Origin: Prolixibacteraceae bacterium
GTDB taxonomy: Bacteria > Bacteroidota > Bacteroidia > Bacteroidales > Prolixibacteraceae
Length of the DNA: 9,875 bases
Direction: 5' to 3'
Assembly (NCBI GenBank): GCA_016788685.1
Contig: JAEUSS010000260.1
Span: 1 to 9,875, forward strand
A program made the position numbers and the translations under genes. Position 1 is the first letter of the stretch. Each line of letters begins with the position of its first letter. The notes beneath the pieces were generated by a model. It was not told the DNA's origin. It searched no databases and saw nothing but the letters and a program-made list of their open reading frames with translations. Shown in pieces: positions 1-6,402 of this stretch.

Positions 1-1
1 C

Positions 2-397
2 AGTCTCTTCGGACAGCTCGATCTGAGCCTGATCTACATCAACCCGACTTTTCTGTGGTCGGCTATTGGAGGTGGGGTGATCATGGGTATCGGCTTTATT
101 CTGGGCGGTTACTGCCCGGGAACATCCTTCTGTGCTGCGGCCATCGGGAAAATTGATGCCATGGCTTTTATCGGCGGGATCTTCCTCGGCATTTTTATTT
201 TCGCTGAAGGTTATCCGCTTTGGGAAGGCTTCTACAAAGCAAAAGACCTGGGCTCGCCGCTGCTCAGTGATTTACTCGGATTGTCGCGCGGGATGATGAC
301 ATTCCTGATTATCCTTGTTGCACTAGCCATGTTTTGGGTAGGCGAATGGGCCGAGAAAAAATTTGCCCGGGACGACTATAAACTTAACCAACATTAG
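2..397 (+). CDS. YeeE/YedE-family sulfur (thiosulfate) transporter, 3' part
   Basis: The reading frame is open from base 2 to a TAG at 395-397, so the 5' end of the gene lies outside the window; 131 residues are visible. They are strongly hydrophobic, with about three membrane-spanning stretches (roughly residues 17-36, 50-65 and 93-112) and a charged, presumably cytoplasmic tail. The diagnostic part is the Gly-rich stretch GGYCPGTSFCAAAIGK (residues 35-50), which matches the conserved Cys-containing helix of YeeE/YedE proteins. Characterised members carry thiosulfate across the inner membrane, using conserved cysteines for relay. C38 and C44 are the candidate cysteines here. A GTG (77) and an ATG (83) occur inside the frame, but the protein-like sequence before them shows neither is the true start. 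The rhodanese-like gene 11 bases downstream fits a sulfur-handling operon. The family is fairly certain; the substrate is inferred. Confidence 0.85.
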   Translation, partial: SLFGQLDLSLIYINPTFLWSAIGGGVIMGIGFILGGYCPGTSFCAAAIGKIDAMAFIGGIFLGIFIFAEGYPLWEGFYKAKDLGSPLLSDLLGLSRGMMTFLIILVALAMFWVGEWAEKKFARDDYKLNQH

Positions 398-408
398 TAC
401 AAACAATT

Positions 409-1035
409 ATGAGACCACTTAAAATACTGGCAATTGCTATCGTTCCCCTGGGACTGATTATTGCTGCAGTTCCTGAAAATACCACTCGTCCGTATAAGCT
501 GACAGCCGAAGAACTGTTGACCGAAGTGAGCGAAGGACGGCAATTTATGGCTCCTGATGAAGTCGCAAAAATGCTGGTTGACAAAGACCCGACACTTCAG
601 TTGATTGATATCCGGAGTAGCAGTGAGTTCGAAAAATTCAGCCTGCCCGGGGCAGTTAACATTCCGCTGGAAAACCTGCTGAGTCCTGATTTTGAGGAAG
701 TACTCAATCAGGACATCAAACTGAATGTATTTTATTCGAACAGCAGCAATGCTGCTAATCAGGCCTGGATGATTACCCGCCAGCTGGGTTACAAAAACAA
801 TTATGTGCTGCAAGGCGGTTTAAATTATTGGGCCGAGACGATTTTAAAACCCGAAAAACCTGCAGAAACCAGTCCAAACGAAGAAATTGCCAGATACAAT
901 TTCAGGATGGGAGCCAGCCAGGCTCTTGGCGGAGGACTGGACGCGGCTGCCACGAGCCCGTCGGTTAAAAGCGATGCGCCCAAGCCTGTGATTCAAAAAA
1001 CCAAAAAGAAAAAAGGAGCAGCCGGAGGTTGCTGA
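409..1035 (+). CDS. Membrane-targeted rhodanese-like protein, catalytic Cys replaced by Ser, C-terminal GGC
   Basis: This is a 208-residue protein with an N-terminal hydrophobic segment (about residues 6-21) after a short basic start, so it is probably exported or membrane-anchored. A single rhodanese domain follows, about residues 45-146. LIDIRSSSEFEKFSLPGAVNIP (65-86, quoted here only as its start LIDIR and end GAVNIP) is the classical substrate-side motif, and YVLQGGLNYW marks the domain end. In the active-site loop the position normally held by the persulfide-forming Cys is Ser110 (codon TCG at 736-738), so ordinary sulfurtransferase chemistry is unlikely. After the domain comes an Ala/Ser/Lys-rich tail of about 50 residues ending in a KKKK run and then GAAGGC; Cys208 is the only cysteine and the last residue. 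The ATG at 409 lies 11 bases after the transporter stop and is the natural start. Adjacency to the transporter suggests a role in sulfur import or trafficking, which is inference. Confidence 0.88.
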   Translation: MRPLKILAIAIVPLGLIIAAVPENTTRPYKLTAEELLTEVSEGRQFMAPDEVAKMLVDKDPTLQLIDIRSSSEFEKFSLPGAVNIPLENLLSPDFEEVLNQDIKLNVFYSNSSNAANQAWMITRQLGYKNNYVLQGGLNYWAETILKPEKPAETSPNEEIARYNFRMGASQALGGGLDAAATSPSVKSDAPKPVIQKTKKKKGAAGGC

Positions 1036-1041
1036 TATGCC

Positions 1042-1076
1042 AAGAGCCATTCGAACCGAATGGCTCTTTTCTTTTT
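1042..1076 (+). terminator. Rho-independent terminator after the transporter/rhodanese unit
   Basis: A perfect 12-bp stem (AAGAGCCATTCG at 1042-1053 paired with 1057-1068) closes a 3-base loop. It is followed by a T-rich run TTTTCTTTTT through 1076. It begins 6 bases after the rhodanese stop codon and separates this unit from the glutamine synthetase gene. Confidence 0.92.
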
Positions 1077-1294
1077 CAAAAAATCAGCCCATCGGTTGCC
1101 TTGACACCCACGTTCAGATGTTCCGCCGTGCGGTTTTCGGCTCCATACCAACAAGTCCGTAAATAGTCAAAAACTGTGATATAATTCAGGAGAAAGCAAT
1201 GATCTTGCTCAGCGTTTCAGCAAGTTTAAAATCCTAAGTTCGGAGTCCCGCTGGTAAAATTTCACCACGGCTAAATCTAAAAAAAACAACAAGT
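1077..1294 (+). promoter_or_regulatory. Leader and probable promoter region of the glutamine synthetase gene
   Basis: This 218-base noncoding stretch must carry the promoter for the following gene, because a strong terminator precedes it. The best Bacteroidota-like -7 candidate is TAAGTTCG at 1235-1242 (consensus TAnnTTTG, one mismatch), but no convincing -33 box accompanies it. Other visible elements are: a 12-codon ORF at 1199-1237 preceded by AGGAG at 1188-1192; a 6-bp hairpin overlapping it (CTTGCT 1204-1209 with AGCAAG 1219-1224); and a 16-base near-palindrome TGGTAAAATTTCACCA at 1252-1267 with one mismatched pair. Any of these could be regulatory, but none matches a known riboswitch or operator that I recognise. 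The bases just before the start codon are A-rich, as is common in this phylum. Confidence 0.4.
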
Positions 1295-2788
1295 ATGGAA
1301 AGCATATTCTCTTTTAATCCTAATCCGCTGGTCCGGTTTCTGCAGAAGCCAGCTGAATTGTTTACGCGCGAAGACCTGATTAAATTTGTTGAGGGAAACC
1401 ACATTCAGCACCTCAACTTCCGATATGTTGCCGGCGACGGCCGTTTAAAAACCCTCAACTTCATCATCACCGGACACGAGCACCTTGAAAACGTCCTTAC
1501 TTTCGGCGAACGGGTTGACGGATCGAGTCTTTTTCCGTTCATGGAAACCGGCAACTCCGATCTGTACGTAGTCCCCAGATACCGAACCGCTTTCGTCAAT
1601 CCGTTTACCGAAGAACCTTCACTCGAAATTCTGTGTTCATTTTTTGATCACGAAGGAAATCTGCTCGAATTATCTCCGGAGTATGTTCTGCGGAAAGCGA
1701 TTTCTCATTTCAGGGAAACAACCGGGCTGAACATGAAGATGATGGGCGAACTGGAATATTACGTCAACAGCAAAAACGAAGGAATTTTTCCGCCAACCGA
1801 CCAGAAGGGCTATCACGAATCGGAACCATTTGCCAAATATGAGGGCATGCGTAAAGAAGCGCTCCGCTTAATTGCTTCGTGCGGCGGAATAATCAAATAC
1901 GGACATTCGGAGGTTGGTAATTTCACGTTAGGTGACGAGGCTTTTGAGCAACACGAAATTGAGTTTTTACCCACCGATCCTGAATTTGCGGCTGACCAGC
2001 TCATCATTGCCAAATGGGTTTTACGAATGCTGGCCGAACGCCGAAAGGTCGAAATCAGCTTTGCACCGAAAATAACCGTCGGGAAAGCAGGAAGTGGCCT
2101 GCATTTCCATATGCTGATTGAAAAAAACGGAACCAATATTGTTTTGGAAAACGGGAAACTGTCGGCAACCGCACGCAGCATGATTGCCGGAATACTGGAT
2201 CTTGCCGACGCACTGACCGCTTTCGGGAATACAATACCGACTTCATACCTCAGGCTGGTGCCCAACCAGGAAGCGCCAACCAAAATATGCTGGGGCGAAC
2301 GCAACCGTTCGGCATTGGTACGCGTTCCGCTTGGCTGGAACGGGAAACAAAACATGGCTGCCAAAGCTAATCCTGAAATTAAGATAGCAATGAAAAGCAC
2401 CGACAGCCGTCAAACTTTTGAATTCAGGGTTCCGGACGGGAGTGCCCAAATCCATCTGATTATGGCCGGATTGATTGTGGCTTCGCTTCATGGCATCCAA
2501 ATGCCGGGCGCAACCGAAATGGCCGACCGGCTTTATGTGGAAGGTAACATCTTCAGGAATATACCTTCGCAACAGTTGCAGCAGTTGCCGGCATCCTGTG
2601 TCGAGTCGGCAGAGCGGCTTCAGGCTAAACGTGAAATTTTTGAGAAAAACGGAATTTTTCCTGAACGGCTGATCGACTTTACCATCGAATCGTTAACTGC
2701 ATTTCAGGACCGGAACTTAAGTGCTGAACTGGCAGGCAATCCGGGAGCTACACGAGATCTTGTAATCAACTATATTCATTGCCAGTAA
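1295..2788 (+). CDS. glnA: Glutamine synthetase, type I-like
   Basis: The 497-residue protein is in the size range of type I glutamine synthetases, which make glutamine from glutamate, ammonium and ATP in the cytoplasm. The beta-grasp N-terminal domain spans about residues 30-115 and contains DGSS (75-78; Asp75 is the ammonium-site Asp). The catalytic domain follows, with GELEYY (151-156; metal-binding Glu152 and Glu154), Glu206 and Glu221, GSGLHFHM (266-273; His270), RLVPNQEAP (320-328; Arg320 and Glu326), NRSALVRVP (337-345), and EFRVPD (376-381; Glu376 and Arg378). All the key residues expected from E. coli GlnA appear present. Glu206 and Glu221 are 15 residues apart, against about 8 in E. 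coli GlnA, implying a short insertion. The region matching the adenylylated Tyr loop reads ADRLYVEG; it keeps a Tyr (414) but not the usual LYDLP context, so adenylylation control is doubtful. It is transcribed alone, between two terminators. A gamma-glutamyl ligase paralogue is a less likely alternative. Confidence 0.93.
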   Translation: MESIFSFNPNPLVRFLQKPAELFTREDLIKFVEGNHIQHLNFRYVAGDGRLKTLNFIITGHEHLENVLTFGERVDGSSLFPFMETGNSDLYVVPRYRTAFVNPFTEEPSLEILCSFFDHEGNLLELSPEYVLRKAISHFRETTGLNMKMMGELEYYVNSKNEGIFPPTDQKGYHESEPFAKYEGMRKEALRLIASCGGIIKYGHSEVGNFTLGDEAFEQHEIEFLPTDPEFAADQLIIAKWVLRMLAERRKVEISFAPKITVGKAGSGLHFHMLIEKNGTNIVLENGKLSATARSMIAGILDLADALTAFGNTIPTSYLRLVPNQEAPTKICWGERNRSALVRVPLGWNGKQNMAAKANPEIKIAMKSTDSRQTFEFRVPDGSAQIHLIMAGLIVASLHGIQMPGATEMADRLYVEGNIFRNIPSQQLQQLPASCVESAERLQAKREIFEKNGIFPERLIDFTIESLTAFQDRNLSAELAGNPGATRDLVINYIHCQ

Positions 2789-2809
2789 GGGGGCGAATTC
2801 GTGAAAAGC

Positions 2810-2845
2810 AAGGGCTGAGTCATCGAAAAACTCAGCCCTTTGTAT
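2810..2845. terminator. Probable bidirectional terminator downstream of glutamine synthetase
   Basis: An 11-bp perfect stem (AAGGGCTGAGT at 2810-2820 paired with ACTCAGCCCTT at 2830-2840) encloses a 9-base loop. On the plus strand it is followed by a short TTTGTATT tract; on the minus strand it is followed by GCTTTT. It lies 21 bases after the glutamine synthetase stop and just beyond the end of the opposing small ORF, so it could terminate transcription from both sides. The T-tracts are short, so the efficiency is uncertain. Confidence 0.75.
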
Positions 2846-2847
2846 TG

Positions 2848-3072
2848 CTACTTCAATACCTGAACCCTATTTTTTTGAACTTCTATTTCAATTAAAATCT
2901 GACTCTCCGGATCAACGGTACCCGCAGTTTCAACTACGATATTTCCGGTGCGCGCACCAGAAACCCGAATCTGCGGCATCTTTTGCCAACAAGAATCAGG
3001 GCACCAATTTCGCGAAAAACGGGGCAAGCGGAAAACACCACTACAGACATCGCAATCTCTCTCAGAAATCAC
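2848..3072 (-). CDS. Possible small protein of 74 residues, unrecognised
   Basis: This frame runs from a GTG at 3072 to a TAG at 2848-2850, directly before the terminator hairpin. I do not recognise the product. The N-terminal part is rich in Cys (7, 10, 24 and 28; spacings CxxC and CxxxC), which could bind a metal. The C-terminal half, from PQIRVSG (33-39) to VQVLK at the end, alternates hydrophobic and charged residues like beta-strands and has natural-looking codon use. In favour: the position next to the shared terminator and the lack of any other explanation for this stretch. Against: the GTG start, no clear ribosome site, and the short length. The frame closes upstream at a stop at 3085-3087, so no longer version exists. 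An alternative start at internal Met32 would leave 43 residues. It could also be the remnant of a decayed gene. Confidence 0.33.
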   Translation of the reverse strand: MISERDCDVCSGVFRLPRFSRNWCPDSCWQKMPQIRVSGARTGNIVVETAGTVDPESQILIEIEVQKNRVQVLK

Positions 3073-3158
3073 ATCTTGTAATCTTCAGTACAAACCTGAA
3101 TTTCAATCTTTTAGCCTATCTCAAAGAGAATCGGCTAAAAATTATGATTGTTGGTGAA

Positions 3159-5294
3159 TTACTTTTTCCGGTCGGGATTACTCACACCAAAGGTTCCGAA
3201 ATTCAGGACATCAAAATTGCGTTCGTAAGAGGTCACAAACAGACCGTTGTTCATATAACCACCCATAGGCGACACTTTTCTGAAGTTAAACGCCATTTGG
3301 GTCAGTTCCATCGGATACTCGGGCAGACACCCCCTGAAGTCTTTTCCGTAGTAATAAAGCGCGCTCAGGAAATAATACGACACATCAAATCCCTGAAAGC
3401 TGAACTGTGAGGGCTCGGCTGAAAATGTACTCCGGTATTGCCCCACGAAGCGCCGAACCAAAGGATTATTGTAATCAACGAAATACGGAGACAAATAGCG
3501 CAGCCGGATGCGATGGTAATTCTCAGTTTGAATACTTTTCAGCTTCGGAAGAGCGGAGGTGCCCATCAAAACGACATTATAATGCTCTGCCAGGGCGGTC
3601 AGGTTGGTAACAGTGACGCTTACCTGAGCCTCATTGTCTGTAGGGATAATAAATACGTTCTCTCCGGTAGCATCAAGCAGAGGCTTTATCGCGTTTACGC
3701 CTTGCTGCTGAAAACTATATTCACGATACATTTTCTTCCCCGGCCTGACGGCCAGCTTCTCACGACTCAGCTGAGCCAGTTTGGCCTCTGCTGATGAAGA
3801 ACTCCCGTTTACCTTCAGCAGAAAAAAGTTCTTTGAATGAAATTCCCCGGCAATATAGTCCGCCGTTTCTTCCAACTGATATTCTTTGGTCGGATTAACT
3901 TTAAAATACCACGAATTATTCTGCTCAAAATTCCCTGCCTGCGACAGAGGAGATATCATCGGAATCCGGTTTTTGGCAGCAAATGAGGCTACTGTTTCCT
4001 GAAGTTCCGGATAAACCGGACCGATAATCAGGTTCAGATCCCGAAATTCGTCCAGCTGAAGCAAAGCATTGACCGTCCGCTGATTGCTGGCATCGAACAC
4101 GTACAATTCAATGTTCATGCCTTTGCGTTGCAAACTGTCAACTGCCAGTAATGCACCTTCGTAAAACTCCAGAAAACCCAGTGCTTTCGAATCGATATTG
4201 ACTCCGTTTACGGTCAGGGTGGTATCCGTACTGACCGACATTACCTTATTACTGAGATTAATTTTGCTGAGCAAAAGTGTTTTATTCAATCCGGCAGCTG
4301 TCACATTCTCGTTGCCCGGAAGATAAAGCGGTAATAAAAGTCCGGCTTTATATTTCTGTGCTTTGGCCATTGGATGCGGATTACATCCCCTCTGCACTTC
4401 GGAAAACTGCTCAGAACCGGTCTGTTGTTCACCGCCCGGATTGTTTTTTGCAGGTGAATTTTGCGGGATCAAAAGAACTTCGCCGGTTTCCAGGCTTCGG
4501 GACAACAGCGAAGGGTTGGCTTTTTTCAACTCACTGACTTCAACTCCAAAACGGCTTGACAACGAAAAAAGCGTCTCTCCTTTTTCAACCTGATATTTTA
4601 TGAATTTCTGCGGAGCTGCGGCCGGCTCGGCGCTCAGACCGGCAGCTTTCTTCGGAATTTTCAGTTTCATGCCTGTCTTCAGTCCGTCCTGAAGTTCCGG
4701 GTTATGCTTCAGCATCTCCTCATGAGTCAGCCCATAGCGGTGCTCCAGGCTAAACAACGTTTCTCCTGCAACGACCTGGTGCACCAAATAATCCGAAGCC
4801 TCATCTTTAGCTTCCTGAACACCGGCGGGCTGTTCGCCAGCTTTTGTCAGGCGGACCGGAATCTTCAGAACCTGCCCGGTATTCAACCCGTTAGCCAGTT
4901 CAGGGTTAAGCCTGATCAGTTCATCAGCTGTAATGCCATATTGTTTTGCGATTGAATATATGGTCTGTTTACTCGCAACTTTATGGTAGTATATTTCTTC
5001 ATCCGGAGCCTTTTTAACCTTCGGTTCCTGCCTTTTAGGTTCAGCAACAACCTTCCCGACCGGGATCTTAACCGTCGACCCGGCCTGAAGTACGGCCGTC
5101 AGCCCGGGATTGGCCGAGAGCAAATCCTTTTGCGTGACCTTATACTTCTGGCAAAGGCTGAAAACCGTTTCGCTCTTGGTAACCGTGTGTAAAACATACC
5201 TTACTCCTGAGATTTCAACCTCTTTCTGCGAAAAACCCGAATGAGGAACAGATATTACGAAAACCAACAAACAAAATGCAAAGATTAACTTCAT
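3159..5294 (-). CDS. Secreted protein with four LysM domains and a periplasmic-binding (ABC receptor-like) domain
   Basis: This 711-residue protein begins with a typical signal peptide (hydrophobic residues 3-16, probable cleavage near residue 22, after SGFS or SGFSQ). Four LysM peptidoglycan-binding repeats follow at about 34-78, 102-147, 169-214 and 232-277. Each has the pattern V..GETLFSL...Y.(V/I)...L...NP.L...L..G..L.IP and they are separated by Lys/Pro/Ala-rich linkers. A low-complexity linker (278-312) leads into a domain of about 390 residues resembling the type 1 periplasmic binding proteins for branched-chain amino acids: AGLLLPLY (317-324), LNLIIGPVYPE (420-430), IPMISPLSQAGN (444-455) and GFDVSYYFLSALYYYG (635-650). 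No transport genes adjoin it, so it is probably not a classical transporter component. A cell-wall-bound sensor or structural role is inferred. It lies 57 bases after the DHOD-like gene on the same strand and could be co-transcribed. Confidence 0.9.
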   Translation of the reverse strand: MKLIFAFCLLVFVISVPHSGFSQKEVEISGVRYVLHTVTKSETVFSLCQKYKVTQKDLLSANPGLTAVLQAGSTVKIPVGKVVAEPKRQEPKVKKAPDEEIYYHKVASKQTIYSIAKQYGITADELIRLNPELANGLNTGQVLKIPVRLTKAGEQPAGVQEAKDEASDYLVHQVVAGETLFSLEHRYGLTHEEMLKHNPELQDGLKTGMKLKIPKKAAGLSAEPAAAPQKFIKYQVEKGETLFSLSSRFGVEVSELKKANPSLLSRSLETGEVLLIPQNSPAKNNPGGEQQTGSEQFSEVQRGCNPHPMAKAQKYKAGLLLPLYLPGNENVTAAGLNKTLLLSKINLSNKVMSVSTDTTLTVNGVNIDSKALGFLEFYEGALLAVDSLQRKGMNIELYVFDASNQRTVNALLQLDEFRDLNLIIGPVYPELQETVASFAAKNRIPMISPLSQAGNFEQNNSWYFKVNPTKEYQLEETADYIAGEFHSKNFFLLKVNGSSSSAEAKLAQLSREKLAVRPGKKMYREYSFQQQGVNAIKPLLDATGENVFIIPTDNEAQVSVTVTNLTALAEHYNVVLMGTSALPKLKSIQTENYHRIRLRYLSPYFVDYNNPLVRRFVGQYRSTFSAEPSQFSFQGFDVSYYFLSALYYYGKDFRGCLPEYPMELTQMAFNFRKVSPMGGYMNNGLFVTSYERNFDVLNFGTFGVSNPDRKK

Positions 5295-5351
5295 GATGTA
5301 AACAGCTAAATTAAACCCGTATAAGTCCGATGTAAATGATACTATGCCATT

Positions 5352-6335
5352 TTAAAAAGCTTTTTCACCAAAATACTTCATAAACTGAACCCTTTCCCAG
5401 GCTTGCTCCGATGAGGAAGAACGGCTCAGGGTCCCTTTAAAATCAGCCAGTTTTCCGAATCCTTTTTCGTCCATCCAGTCCGAAATACCCTGGTTTATCC
5501 GGGTGATGGCCGAAGGGCCTTCTTTATAAAGCACCGATGCTATCTGAACGGCAGAAGCTCCGGCAAGTAAAAATTTCAGGGCAGTCTCTGTTGAATGAAC
5601 TCCGGTAGTCGCAGCCAGTTCGCAAGAGGTCACCCCCGACAGCAAGCCCGTCCACCGCAGCGGCAAAATATAGTCGCAGGGCGAACTGAATACATCAGCC
5701 GTTACCACCGTTTGCGACTGCACATCAATATCCTGGTTATAAAACCGGTTAAAGATGGTTATTCCGGCAATTCCGGTCTGCGATAACCGCTGAACAATTC
5801 CGGTTAAATTAGAGAAATAGTGACTTATTTTGATGGTTACCGGAATGCTTACGACCTGAAGAACTTTATTGATCGTATCAAAATAGAACTGCTCTTCATT
5901 TTCGCCCGACTTGTATACGTCAGGGTAAGCATACATATTAAGTTCCAGAGCATCCGCTCCGGCCTCTTCTATTTTACGGGCAAATAAAACCCAGTCGCCC
6001 GAACTGATGCAATTGATACTGGCCACAACCGGCACTTTGGTTGCCATCTTAACCTGTGCAATTAACCTGACATATTTCCGGATATTTTCTTCTTTAATTA
6101 CATAGTCGAAATAATCGAGGTATTCGGGGTCAGAATGCATCTCCGAGCGCAAACTGAGCTCTTCCTGCAACTCGTGATAAATTTCTTCCTCGAAAATCGA
6201 TTTCAGTACAATTGCCCCGGCCCCGGCTTCGGCCAGTTTTAAAATCTGGTCTACATGGCCAGTCATGCTGCAGCTTGCTGCAATTACCGGGCTTGATAAA
6301 TTGAGTCCGAAAAATCGGGTTGATATATTTGCCAT
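5352..6335 (-). CDS. Dihydroorotate dehydrogenase-like FMN flavoprotein
   Basis: The 327-residue protein has the TIM-barrel layout of class 1 dihydroorotate dehydrogenases. Visible are SSPVIAASC (14-22), GAGAIVLKS (38-46, with Lys45 at the FMN-contact Lys), VPVVASINC (101-109), GADALELNMYAYPDV (126-140), VTIKIS (166-171, Lys169) and a phosphate-binding C-terminal part GVHSTETALKFLLAGA (245-260). The motif that carries the catalytic base in true enzymes (ELN-L-S-C-P-N, Cys in class 1 and Ser in class 2) reads ELNMYAYP here. Ala136 or Tyr137 sits at the base position, so dihydroorotate oxidation in pyrimidine synthesis is unlikely. Proteins of this kind are annotated only as dihydroorotate dehydrogenase-like. 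The gene follows nfnB by 67 bases on the same strand, suggesting a link to pyridine-nucleotide or ferredoxin redox chemistry. The substrate is unknown. Confidence 0.87.
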   Translation of the reverse strand: MANISTRFFGLNLSSPVIAASCSMTGHVDQILKLAEAGAGAIVLKSIFEEEIYHELQEELSLRSEMHSDPEYLDYFDYVIKEENIRKYVRLIAQVKMATKVPVVASINCISSGDWVLFARKIEEAGADALELNMYAYPDVYKSGENEEQFYFDTINKVLQVVSIPVTIKISHYFSNLTGIVQRLSQTGIAGITIFNRFYNQDIDVQSQTVVTADVFSSPCDYILPLRWTGLLSGVTSCELAATTGVHSTETALKFLLAGASAVQIASVLYKEGPSAITRINQGISDWMDEKGFGKLADFKGTLSRSSSSEQAWERVQFMKYFGEKAF

Positions 6336-6402
6336 GATATGTTGATTGATCGTTAAAGATAAAAAATTAATTCACCTGCTATATTAATTACCCGCAGCCC
6401 TG

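Noticed and set aside
394..813. A 139-codon reverse-strand open frame overlapping the rhodanese gene.
   Set aside because: It mirrors the coding strand of a recognisable rhodanese domain and has no protein-family features of its own.
1101..1185. TTGACA (1101-1106) and TATAAT (1180-1185) as an E. coli-like promoter.
   Set aside because: The two boxes are 73 bases apart, far from the 17-base spacing required, and Bacteroidota use a different consensus.
1813..2400. A 195-codon reverse-strand open frame inside the glutamine synthetase gene.
   Set aside because: It is antisense to a gene with complete catalytic motifs, and its Ser/Ala/Pro-rich composition is typical of a shadow frame.
3110..3139. 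A hairpin (TTTAGCC/GGCTAAA with an inner TCTC/GAGA) just downstream of the LysM protein gene.
   Set aside because: The stem is interrupted and lacks a T-tract on either strand, so it is not supported as a rho-independent terminator.
5352..6335. Calling this gene pyrD (dihydroorotate dehydrogenase of pyrimidine synthesis).
   Set aside because: The catalytic Cys/Ser motif is absent, so only a DHOD-like label is justified.
6365..6389. An AT-only inverted repeat (AATTAAT/ATTAATT) followed by T's on the minus strand, between nfnB and the DHOD-like gene.
   Set aside because: A 7-bp stem with no G-C pair is too weak to call a terminator; at most it could attenuate transcription slightly.
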